In this document: positions 1 to 6,599 of the stretch, piece by piece
Numbering within the stretch: position 1 is the stretch's first letter
Layout: each line of letters opens with the position of its first letter
Assembly: GCA_937910835.1 (NCBI GenBank)
Contig: CALEMG010000395.1
Span: 1-7,296, forward strand
DNA: 7,296 nucleotides
Source: an uncultured Alphaproteobacteria bacterium
GTDB lineage: Bacteria > Pseudomonadota > Alphaproteobacteria > Sneathiellales > Sneathiellaceae
Direction of reading: 5' to 3'
Notes under the pieces: generated by a model
Seen by the model: only the letters and a program-made list of their open reading frames with translations
The model's database searches: none
Told to the model about the DNA's origin: nothing
Position numbers and translations under genes: made by a program

Positions 1-276
1 GCGCTGGAGGCTACTACGCGCTAGATCGCCGCCGAACTAGGGCCTAGCTATATCCGCGTCAATGCGCTTTCGCCTGGCCCAGTGATGACGCGAGCGGCGT
101 CGGGATTATCTCATTTCGATGCCCTGATGGAAAAAGCCGCCAAAGAATCACCATTACATTCGCTCGTCTCGATCGAGCAAATAGGTGAAGCCGCCGCTTT
201 CCTTGTTTCCGATAAATCTCGCCACATCACCGGGCAGACAATTTATGTTGATAACGGGTATAATACACTTGGTTAA
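1..276 (+). pseudogene. FabI-like enoyl-ACP reductase (SDR family), 3' part, interrupted by an in-frame stop
   Basis: Reading from base 1 in frame 1 gives ALEATTR, a TAG stop at 22-24, then IAAELGPSYIRVNALSPGPV and on to the TAA at 274-276. This is the C-terminal third of the FabI branch of short-chain dehydrogenases. It shows the xIRVNALSPGP strand and loop, the TRAASG substrate-loop segment, the AAAFLVSD helix, and the ITGQTIYVDNGY end. FabI reduces trans-2-enoyl-ACP with NAD(P)H in fatty acid synthesis. Relatives read 'ALEAxxRYxAAELG', so the TAG replaces a Tyr codon (TAC or TAT to TAG is one base change). The homology continues in frame on both sides of the stop, which points to a recent nonsense change or a sequence error. 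The Rossmann fold and catalytic Tyr/Lys lie left of the window. Restart codons exist (GTG 82, ATG 85), but a 63-64 aa product would lack the cofactor site. TAG is a normal terminator elsewhere in this window. Confidence 0.72.
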
Positions 277-480
277 GACATTCCGAAAATAGGTGTAGCT
301 GCTGAGCATATTGATAACAAGCGAGCGAAACTACTAAACAAAAAATAACTGGGAGTATCCGCGTCTATTGGAAGTTAATGTGTATCGAAGATGACTGATC
401 CAACGCCGAAATAGAAGATGTCCATAGATGGCAATTCCATTTGATTTGTATCGGACTTACGCTACCGCTTATGCTTGCGC
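277..480. other. Convergent intergenic gap, no gene seen
   Basis: This 204-base stretch lies between the stop of the broken FabI-like gene (plus strand) and the stop of the kinase gene (minus strand). It looks more AT-rich than the flanking genes and has no coding frame with recognisable protein similarity. Terminators would be expected here for both converging transcripts. I found no GC-rich hairpin followed by a T-run on either strand, so termination may be Rho-dependent or use a structure I missed by eye. Confidence 0.6.
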
Positions 481-1923
481 CTAACCTTGAGCGTTCGCCG
501 TACCCTGCGCCTTAAGGAAACCGGAATAAGTCGGTTGATCAATGGCGACCTGGGTGAAGACGCTTTGACGCAGATATTTCTCAAGACCGGGCGCATCCAA
601 GGGCATTGAACCGTCGCGTAGTCCCTCGACAAGCCGCCACTGCAATTTCACGAAGTCTTCCTGGCTACCAAACAAATTCCGCAAACCCCGTATTTGCTCC
701 GCCATATGTGACGGGCCGAGTTCAAGTTCGCGCAAAACTATATCCAGCGAATTTGATCCGACGCGAGCAAGAAAACGGGTTCGACCTTCCGTTCTGTCGG
801 TTACCTCGCCGCGCAGGAAGTCGCGCACGCTTTGCAGCAACTCACTTGATCCGGGCATGTTGGAAGAGAAACTGTTTGGTTCTGAACTTGGGGCTTTCAC
901 AGCGCCCGGGATCAAGAGATTGACACAGTCAATCTGGCATTCAGATGTCCGCCTACCGATTGCCGGATATTCAACTCCGACAGAGGGTCGCTGTCGATAC
1001 CGCTCGCCCATCCTGAGACAACCGACCGCCCACCAGAAGGAACCGAAGACTTCCCAAAATCGAACATGCTCAGGACCGACTTTCTTGCCACTTTCCACTT
1101 CATACCCGGCGAATAAATCCTCCCGCTCACCAAAGCCGCCAACCGGAAATTCGGCGCGGCCAAACCGCCAGGAATTCGTGCAGATCCAGCCGAGATCTCG
1201 CATCGGGTCACCGATATGGGCAACTTCCCAGTCGAGAACGGCCACAATACCTTCCGTCGGAGAAACAATGAGATTTCCATTCCGATAGTCGTTGTGGACG
1301 AGGCTCATAGAATAGGTATCGGGTATATTTTCAAGCAACCACCGCGCCGTAAAATCGATCATCGGCTGTGGTGTCACAAATTCCTTGTAATTATCCCACG
1401 TCTGATGAATGAAGGCTTCGGGCGTCAAACTATCGAGCTTGCCATTTAACCCTATCGTTTCGACATCGATGCTGTGTATCCGGGCGAGAATTTGTCCGCA
1501 TTGAAAAGCGAGCTTTGGCCGTATCTCGGTGAATTCATCAGCGCGGGCGATTTTCGCGCCGAGTGTCTCGCCGTCGATCCACTCCATGATAAATCCGGCC
1601 CCGAGCCCATCCGCCGCTTGCAGCACGTAATAGACTTCGGGCCCAGGAACCCCAACTTTTCGCGCCTCGCTCATTAGCAAGGCCTCGACTGCAAGGCCCG
1701 GCCCGACATCAGATTCACCAACGCCCTCAGGCGCGCGGCGCATTGCGAGGACACGTACTCCCGCTTCCGTTTCCATGACGAGACGATATGTCTCCTGACT
1801 CGCGCCACCGGAGAGGCGGTTACAGGATTTCAATCGCCTGAATCCGTCAAAATGCTGTGACAGAATTCTGGCTAGGCGTTCTTCGAACGGATCACTCGAG
1901 GCTTTGATCATAGGTGGGGCCAC
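481..1923 (-). CDS. APH-fold phosphotransferase (LvaA / ACAD10-11 kinase-like) with C-terminal DUF6285-like domain
   Basis: The 480 aa protein has two parts. Residues about 20-340 are a kinase of the aminoglycoside/choline phosphotransferase fold. They include a nucleotide loop (LSGGASQETYRL, 37-48), a catalytic loop HNDYRNGN (210-217, base D212, N217) and the metal-binding DWE (231-233, D231). A Ser/Pro-rich linker (about 341-358) leads to a helical domain, about 354-475, that resembles DUF6285 (SELLQSVRDFL, then FLARVGSNSLDIVLREL). The kinase type matches the one paired with acyl-CoA dehydrogenases in ACAD10/11 and P. putida LvaA, where it phosphorylates 4-hydroxyacyl-CoA. It is not expected to be an antibiotic-resistance enzyme. 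The gene starts only 17 bases after the acyl-CoA dehydrogenase stop, so the two are probably cotranscribed. The start is uncertain: GTG at 1923 or ATG at 1911 (residue 5), neither with a strong ribosome site. Substrate is unknown; family call is firm, C-terminal domain less so. Confidence 0.88.
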   Translation of the reverse strand: MAPPMIKASSDPFEERLARILSQHFDGFRRLKSCNRLSGGASQETYRLVMETEAGVRVLAMRRAPEGVGESDVGPGLAVEALLMSEARKVGVPGPEVYYVLQAADGLGAGFIMEWIDGETLGAKIARADEFTEIRPKLAFQCGQILARIHSIDVETIGLNGKLDSLTPEAFIHQTWDNYKEFVTPQPMIDFTARWLLENIPDTYSMSLVHNDYRNGNLIVSPTEGIVAVLDWEVAHIGDPMRDLGWICTNSWRFGRAEFPVGGFGEREDLFAGYEVESGKKVGPEHVRFWEVFGSFWWAVGCLRMGERYRQRPSVGVEYPAIGRRTSECQIDCVNLLIPGAVKAPSSEPNSFSSNMPGSSELLQSVRDFLRGEVTDRTEGRTRFLARVGSNSLDIVLRELELGPSHMAEQIRGLRNLFGSQEDFVKLQWRLVEGLRDGSMPLDAPGLEKYLRQSVFTQVAIDQPTYSGFLKAQGTANAQG

Positions 1924-1940
1924 TGCGGAATATTGCCTGT

Positions 1941-3221
1941 TTATTCCTGTACGCCCTTCGGCGCATTCTGCTTCATAAAGCCAAACATATAACCAGCGAT
2001 GCGCCGCATCTGGATCTCGTCGGCCCCTTCCGTGATGCGATAGCGGCGGTGGTGCCGGTAAATATGTTCAAAAGCCTTGTACCGGGAATAACCCCTGCCG
2101 CCATGAACCTGCATTGCTTGATCGGCCGCTTTACAGCAGAGACGGTTCGCCGAATAATTACACATCGAAACCTTGTCTGAGACGCTGAAAGCGCCATATT
2201 CGTCCATCATCCACGCAGTCTTGTGAATAAGCGCACGAAGCATTTCGCATTGTGTCTGCAGTTCGACGAGCGGGAACTGGATTGCCTGATTGGTTGCCAG
2301 TGCCTTGCCAAAAGGTTTGCGTTCTTTCGCATATGCAACCGCTTCATTGATACAATATTGCGCCGCGCCGAGACTGGACGCCGCCTGGCGGATTCTGTTT
2401 TCGTTGAAAAAATGCTGCACAACCTGCAGACCGCGGCCTTCTTCTCCTAAAATTGCACTATGCGGTACCCTGACATTTTTCACAGATACATGAGCGTGGT
2501 CCGTTGGCATGTTGAAAGTCCAGAGATATTCCTCGACCTTGAAGCCTTCCATATCCGTCGGTACCAGAAAACAAGTGATGCCATAGCCTTCACCCGCCTC
2601 GCCGGAAGTACGCGCGAATATAAGGTCATGGCTGGCGGTATGCACGCCTGTATTCCATGTTTTCTCGCCATTTATGATCCAGTCATCCCCGTCGCGGACA
2701 GCTGTCGTCTCCATATGCGTGGCGTCCGATCCGTGATTGGGCTCGGTAATGCCAAAGGCGAACCGCCGTCGTCCCTGCAACAAATCCTCAACCCATTCGC
2801 TCTTTTGCGCATCTGATCCATAGGCCAGCATAAGGAGTACGCCGACATTGTTGCCGACGATGGAATGTTCATTCTGCAGATCGTTATGTAGCCCTAGACC
2901 CTTCGTCGCGAAATGCTCGCGGATCACGGCCATGCCGAGATTAGTTCCGTCCTGCCCACCGTATTCTTTCGGAAGCGGATAGCGAAAATGGCCGTTTTCA
3001 TCGGCTAGGCGCTTCGCTTGATACAGCAGTTGTTCCCACTCTTCGCTCGGCAATCCGTCCCGATCCCAATCGGTCCGCGCATCCTCGCGACGATGGTCGA
3101 AAAAACGAATATTGTCGTCCTTCATCTCCAATGGCTTAATCTTCGTCTCAATGAAATCGTCGAGAGTTTTCAGATATTGAACCAGCTCTTCGGGTAGATT
3201 GAAATTGGTCTCGCCTGCCAT
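1941..3221 (-). CDS. Acyl-CoA dehydrogenase family protein
   Basis: This 426 aa protein has the normal length and full domain order of a cytosolic FAD-dependent acyl-CoA dehydrogenase. It has an N-terminal helical domain (about 10-150), a middle beta domain opening with FGITEPNHGSDATHMET (156-172), and a C-terminal helical domain. The latter contains the flavin-contacting QVHGGRGYSR (371-380) and ITEGADEIQMRRIA (396-409). E398 aligns with the catalytic Glu that removes the alpha proton in medium-chain enzymes. The usual reaction is alpha,beta-desaturation of an acyl-CoA with electrons passed to ETF. Paired with an ACAD10/11-type kinase, it may instead act on a phosphorylated hydroxyacyl-CoA, as P. 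putida LvaC does; this is inference. The ATG at 3221 is preceded by AAAGGA ten bases upstream. It is the first gene of a likely two-gene unit and follows atpG by 171 bases on the same strand. Chain length and exact substrate cannot be told. Confidence 0.93.
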   Translation of the reverse strand: MAGETNFNLPEELVQYLKTLDDFIETKIKPLEMKDDNIRFFDHRREDARTDWDRDGLPSEEWEQLLYQAKRLADENGHFRYPLPKEYGGQDGTNLGMAVIREHFATKGLGLHNDLQNEHSIVGNNVGVLLMLAYGSDAQKSEWVEDLLQGRRRFAFGITEPNHGSDATHMETTAVRDGDDWIINGEKTWNTGVHTASHDLIFARTSGEAGEGYGITCFLVPTDMEGFKVEEYLWTFNMPTDHAHVSVKNVRVPHSAILGEEGRGLQVVQHFFNENRIRQAASSLGAAQYCINEAVAYAKERKPFGKALATNQAIQFPLVELQTQCEMLRALIHKTAWMMDEYGAFSVSDKVSMCNYSANRLCCKAADQAMQVHGGRGYSRYKAFEHIYRHHRRYRITEGADEIQMRRIAGYMFGFMKQNAPKGVQE

Positions 3222-3231
3222 AGCGCTGCCG

Positions 3232-3237
3232 TCCTTT
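3232..3237 (-). promoter_or_regulatory. Ribosome binding site of the acyl-CoA dehydrogenase gene
   Basis: On the minus strand AAAGGA lies ten bases before the ATG at 3221. The spacing is slightly long but usable. It supports that ATG as the start rather than an internal one. Confidence 0.55.
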
Positions 3238-3264
3238 TTATAGTTGATTTTTTGAACGCAATTC

Positions 3265-3292
3265 AGCTTAGTCGTAAACCCGTGTAAATCAA
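3265..3292 (-). promoter_or_regulatory. Weak candidate promoter with an internal TTTAC direct repeat
   Basis: Reading the minus strand, TTGATT (3292-3287) could be a -35 box and TAAGCT (3270-3265) a -10 box, 16 bases apart. Between them TTTAC occurs twice with a 10-base period (3288-3284 and 3278-3274), one helical turn. That would suit a regulator binding one face of the DNA. Both boxes fit the sigma-70 consensus poorly, and the repeat is short enough to be chance. If real, it would give the dehydrogenase-kinase pair a promoter separate from the ATPase operon. Confidence 0.2.
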
Positions 3293-3392
3293 TGACGAAA
3301 ATGACTCCACGGTATTCCGCCGGGGTTAAATAATGGCTTTTGCAGATGTTGTCGTCTATGGACGCAATCTTTCTTCATTTCTTGATGCCCAA

Positions 3393-4304
3393 TCATTTTT
3401 CTCTGGCAATGCTATCTTTTGCATATTTCTTTTTCAATGCCTCGAACCCCGTGATCACATCGAGAAGCTCGTTGGTTATTTCGGACTGGCGCGCGGACTG
3501 GACGGCCTGAAGCATTTCCTCATGGCGCTCGTCAATGGCCCGTTCCGCCTGCTGCATAAGAGAGAGTCGAGCGGCATTCTCCGTCGCGATGGCCTCTGCG
3601 GCGGCGCGGAAAAGGCTGGCAAAAAGATGATTGCGGATCAACGCCGTGAAAATCGCAGCGTCGTCCATCATCAGGATCGGCAAGGACCGGGATTCCCAAG
3701 GCCGTTTCGCAAGGTCCGTCAGGAACGTGGGCGAGAGCGGCAGCAAGTTTTCGGTCACCGGCGCCTGCAGTTCGTGGCCGCTCCGCTGCATATAGGTCAA
3801 CGTTAGCGCAATCTCGTTCTTCTGGGCAAGCGCGCGATACTCATCCAGCGCAATCAAAATCTCCCCCGCCAGCCGGCCGATGCCATCGGGAGAGGCTGGT
3901 GGTGTAAAGCGAACTGAAACGTCAAGTCCAAGGCCGCTCAGCGCATCCTCCATTTGTGCCCCAACAGCAAGGATATGCCATTCATCTGTTTCCACATGCG
4001 TCTTGGCGGCAGCAGCAATGGTCTCGTTATATCCGCCGCAGAGTCCATGGTCCGAGCCGAATACCAAGGCTATTTTCGGGGAATGGCTAGCTACGCCCGC
4101 CATCGTCTCTGGCAGCAGAGCGGACTTTGCAAAGATCTGCAGCCCCTGCAGAATGGTTTCATGATAGGCTTTGATCGAGGCCGCGGCGCGGTCATAAGGA
4201 GCGGCGTTCACGACAGAGAGCGTCTTCATCGTCCGCACGATACCGCGGATGCTTTGCAAGGTCGCCATGCGATGGTTTAACGCTTCAAGGGTCTGTACCA
4301 TCAC
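3393..4304 (-). CDS. atpG: N-type F1F0 ATPase, gamma subunit
   Basis: The gamma subunit is the central rotor shaft of F1; it couples c-ring rotation to the catalytic alpha/beta head. The 303 aa protein shows the N-terminal shaft helix (SIRGIVRTMKTLSVVN, 18-33), the family landmark GSDHGLCGGYN (83-93), and the C-terminal helix with ARQSEITNELLDVITGFEAL (271-290). The N-terminus reads IVRTMKTLSVVN, unlike the ITKAMKMVAASK of housekeeping gamma, and it follows alpha within an N-ATPase-type cluster. The start is either GTG at 4304 or the next codon, ATG at 4301. ATG is preferred because a GGGGAGGG ribosome site ends at 4304 and overlaps the GTG. Either start lies inside the end of atpA (17 or 20 bases shared), implying translational coupling. 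It is the last ATPase gene, matching the published N-ATPase order that ends in atpG. Confidence 0.93.
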   Translation of the reverse strand: MMVQTLEALNHRMATLQSIRGIVRTMKTLSVVNAAPYDRAAASIKAYHETILQGLQIFAKSALLPETMAGVASHSPKIALVFGSDHGLCGGYNETIAAAAKTHVETDEWHILAVGAQMEDALSGLGLDVSVRFTPPASPDGIGRLAGEILIALDEYRALAQKNEIALTLTYMQRSGHELQAPVTENLLPLSPTFLTDLAKRPWESRSLPILMMDDAAIFTALIRNHLFASLFRAAAEAIATENAARLSLMQQAERAIDERHEEMLQAVQSARQSEITNELLDVITGFEALKKKYAKDSIAREK

Positions 4305-5835
4305 CCTCCCCTATTTCAAGGCTACCAAGCGCGTCCCTGGCGAGTTCGAGAATGGCCTCCTTGTCTTCTTTTTCGAGCTTTTCAAATGCCATGATCCTCT
4401 CTGCCACCGGGCCAAGCCGGGTCCGTGCCGCCGCGCGCAACGCCGTCATTGCCGCCGCCATTCCCGCTTCGGGAATGCCATCAAGCAAACCGTTCATTGC
4501 AGCCAGCAGGATTGTCAGCTGCTCCAGCGCAGGGATCGGATCGCGTTCGGGCTGCCGGAGAGCCCCTCGAACTGCGCTCCCTCGCGTCAGGCGTTTCTTC
4601 GTCTCATCATCCAGGCGTGTGCCGAACCGAGCGAAACTTTCCAGCTCCTCGAATTGCGACAGGGTCACCCGGATATTTCCGGCGACTTCCCTAAACGCGG
4701 GGCTCTGCGCTTTGCCGCCGACGCGGGAAACGGATTTCCCAAGATCAACGGCAGGAAACTGGTTCTTCTGGACCAGATGGGGTGATAGATAGATTTGGCC
4801 GTCAGTGATAGAGATCAGGTTGGTCGGGATATAGGCAGAGAGGTTGCCAGCCTGGGTCTCAATGACTGGAAGCGCTGTCAGCGACCCGCCGCCATGCGCC
4901 GCTGAAAATTGCCCGGCCCGCTCTAGCAGGCGAGCATGAACATAGAAGATATCGCCGGGATAGGCCTCCCGTCCCGGCGGTCGGCGCAGCAGTAGGGAAA
5001 GCTCCCGGTAGGACTGGGCGTGGCGCGTGAGATCGTCATAAATGACCAGGACATCGCGCCCATGGTCGGAAAAATACTCAGCCATTGTTGTCGCCGCATA
5101 TGGCGCAATATAGCTCAGCCCCGGCGTTTCCTCACCGCTCGTCACCATGACAATAGTATTTTCCATCATCGCGCTGTCTTTAAGCGCGCCAATCACCCGC
5201 GCAACAGCATCGCCGCGCTGACCGATTGCGCAATAGATGCAGATCACGTCGGTCGTCGCCTGATTGAGGATGGCATCGACGGCGATTGAGGTCTTGCCGG
5301 TCTGGCGATCGCCGATAATCAGCTCGCGCTGTCCCCTTCCGATCGGCACCGCCGCGTCAATCGCTTTGAGGCCAGTCGACAGCGGGCGGGTAATCTCAAC
5401 GCGAGAGAGGATGGCCGGGGCGTCCGCTTCCACAGGTCGCGACTGCACTCCCGTTATCGGTCCAAGATCATCCAGCGGCTCTCCCAGAGCATCGACAACC
5501 CGGCCCAGTAGCTCCTCGCCCACCGGCACGCTCACCACCTTGCCCGTCCGACGCACATCGTCGCCGACAGCAACATTATCTGAAGGCCCCACCAGGATGC
5601 CCCCTAGCCGCGCCGGCTCAAGATCGAAAACAATGCCTTTCACGCCAGACGCGAAAACCAACAGTTCATCCGAAAGCGCCCGGCCAAGGCCAGATACCAT
5701 GGCAATCCCCGCACTCACCTCCAACACCTTGCCAATCTCGACGACAGCAGGCTGTGGTGCCGGACCGGATATTAGCTCATCGATAAGGGTAAGAGCGTCC
5801 GGACCAGCCGGGTCTTTGGCTCCAGGCTGTTTCAT
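4285..5835 (-). CDS. atpA: N-type F1F0 ATPase, alpha subunit
   Basis: The alpha subunit forms the non-catalytic nucleotide sites of the F1 hexamer and supplies an arginine to the catalytic sites on beta. The 516 aa protein is full length. It has an N-terminal beta-barrel domain (about 30-97), Walker A GDRQTGKT (175-182, K181, T182), Walker B VLVIYDDLTRHA (262-273, D267/D268), and SVSRVGGKAQ (368-377). R371 there corresponds to the arginine finger R376 of E. coli alpha. A C-terminal helical domain follows. The N-terminus is short and lacks the usual delta-contacting sequence I would expect in a housekeeping alpha, in keeping with the absence of a delta gene; this is a by-eye judgement. The ATG at 5835 overlaps the TGA of atpF in an ATGA, and the end overlaps atpG, so translation is probably coupled along b-alpha-gamma. 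All residues needed for nucleotide binding are present. Confidence 0.96.
   Translation of the reverse strand: MKQPGAKDPAGPDALTLIDELISGPAPQPAVVEIGKVLEVSAGIAMVSGLGRALSDELLVFASGVKGIVFDLEPARLGGILVGPSDNVAVGDDVRRTGKVVSVPVGEELLGRVVDALGEPLDDLGPITGVQSRPVEADAPAILSRVEITRPLSTGLKAIDAAVPIGRGQRELIIGDRQTGKTSIAVDAILNQATTDVICIYCAIGQRGDAVARVIGALKDSAMMENTIVMVTSGEETPGLSYIAPYAATTMAEYFSDHGRDVLVIYDDLTRHAQSYRELSLLLRRPPGREAYPGDIFYVHARLLERAGQFSAAHGGGSLTALPVIETQAGNLSAYIPTNLISITDGQIYLSPHLVQKNQFPAVDLGKSVSRVGGKAQSPAFREVAGNIRVTLSQFEELESFARFGTRLDDETKKRLTRGSAVRGALRQPERDPIPALEQLTILLAAMNGLLDGIPEAGMAAAMTALRAAARTRLGPVAERIMAFEKLEKEDKEAILELARDALGSLEIGEGDGTDP
4305..4311 (-). promoter_or_regulatory. Ribosome binding site of atpG, inside the end of atpA
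   Basis: The minus strand reads GGGGAGGGTGATGG from 4311. The purine run lies within the last codons of atpA and only about four bases before ATG 4301. Its last G is also the first base of the alternative GTG at 4304, which makes GTG an unlikely start. Confidence 0.6.
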
Positions 5836-6596
5836 GATCCACCATTTCGATGCGGCGTTTGTGTCGCCAGACGCTCGTCCAGCATTCCCTCAAGCCCGTC
5901 GATATAACTCTCAATCGTCCAGCCGATGCGCGCACCACCGAGTTGCAGGGTGACACCTAGGGATTGCGTTCTGTCCGTCTCGAACGTCAGCGGCACATCC
6001 ACGACGAGCTTGTGAAAACTTTTCGTAAACCGGGCGCGGCTTTTTTCCGGCAGGGTGAAGCTGGTCAGGACAACGGCTTTTTCGCTTGTCCCGGAGGCTG
6101 CCTGAAGTTCCTGCCCAAGCTCGGGCAGCCGGCCTTCAAGATGGGCAACGATGTGATCTTCCAGCGCGGCGTTTGAGAGATCGTTAAGAACCTTGCGGGT
6201 CAGCGACAGGATGGCGCCTGCGCCCGCCGCCTTGAGATCGGCAGCATAGTCTTCCTTCATCTTCACCATCTCCAACTGCCACTTCGCCCGATCCGCATCA
6301 ATAAGGCTCTGTGTCTCGGCTTCGAGCTTCTCCCGCTCCTCTGTTGCTTGCGTACGGGCAGTTTCAAGGAGTTGGGACTTTTGCGCGTTCAGCTTTTCAC
6401 GCTCGTTCCGGTATTCAGTTTCTGCCGACTGTGCCTTTTCCGATGCGGCCTTTGCCTCGGCAACGCGCCGAGAAATTTCCGCCTCGCGCGCATCAATCCC
6501 ATCGAGTATCGGCCGGTAGAGGAAGCGCTTGAGCAGCCAGACCAGAATGAGAAAGTTGGCGAGCTGTGCCGCAATCGTGACCCAATCGATCGACAT
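5832..6596 (-). CDS. atpF: N-type F1F0 ATPase, b subunit with delta-like C-terminal extension
   Basis: The b subunit forms the peripheral stalk that stops F1 from turning with the rotor. Residues about 5-23 are a single membrane helix (WVTIAAQLANFLILVWLL) followed by FLYRPILDGIDAREAEI, a typical b-subunit neck. Residues about 35-125 are charged and Ala/Glu/Lys rich, as expected for the dimeric coiled coil. At 254 aa it is about 90-100 residues longer than an ordinary b. The extra part, about 128-245, ends with GVTLQLGGARIGWTIESYIDGLEGMLDERL, which resembles the C-terminal end of the delta/OSCP subunit (GGxxxxxGxxxxDxSxxxxLxxL). With no atpH gene present, this extension probably takes over delta's docking role. 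The ATG at 6596 lies three bases after the atpE stop; its ribosome site is weak, so coupling to atpE translation is likely. Confidence 0.92.
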   Translation of the reverse strand: MSIDWVTIAAQLANFLILVWLLKRFLYRPILDGIDAREAEISRRVAEAKAASEKAQSAETEYRNEREKLNAQKSQLLETARTQATEEREKLEAETQSLIDADRAKWQLEMVKMKEDYAADLKAAGAGAILSLTRKVLNDLSNAALEDHIVAHLEGRLPELGQELQAASGTSEKAVVLTSFTLPEKSRARFTKSFHKLVVDVPLTFETDRTQSLGVTLQLGGARIGWTIESYIDGLEGMLDERLATQTPHRNGGS

Positions 6597-6599
6597 GTA

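Larger units (their letters stand above)
3222..3392. other. Gap between the ATPase operon and the dehydrogenase-kinase pair
   Basis: These 171 bases separate atpG from the acyl-CoA dehydrogenase gene on the same strand. They are AT-rich and hold the ribosome site and weak promoter candidate listed separately. No convincing terminator for the ATPase operon is visible: the best hairpin, CGGTATTCCG at 3310-3319, has only three paired bases on each side. Read-through from the ATPase operon therefore cannot be excluded. Confidence 0.55.

Noticed and set aside
82..276. A 64-residue open frame starting at GTG 82 as a stand-alone small gene
   Set aside because: Its sequence is simply the C-terminus of the FabI-like protein, and the homology continues upstream in the same frame through the TAG at 22-24.
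481..1923. Aminoglycoside resistance gene
   Set aside because: The kinase fold is shared, but the sequence style, DUF6285-like tail and pairing with an acyl-CoA dehydrogenase point to the hydroxyacyl-CoA kinase branch.
3310..3319. Hairpin CGGTATTCCG as a terminator for the ATPase operon
   Set aside because: The stem has only three base pairs and no T-run follows it on the minus strand.
3333..3806. A 157-codon open frame on the plus strand, antisense to atpG
   Set aside because: Low-complexity Arg/Gly/Gln-rich product, no recognised domain, and it overlaps a well-supported gamma subunit gene.
4249..4785. A 178-codon open frame on the plus strand, antisense to atpG and atpA
   Set aside because: No recognisable domain and it crosses two real genes in antisense.
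5264..5953. A 229-codon open frame on the plus strand, antisense to atpA and atpF
   Set aside because: It is a by-product of GC-rich coding sequence on the other strand; the product is Ser/Pro/Arg/Thr-rich with no recognisable motif, while both minus-strand genes are clear.
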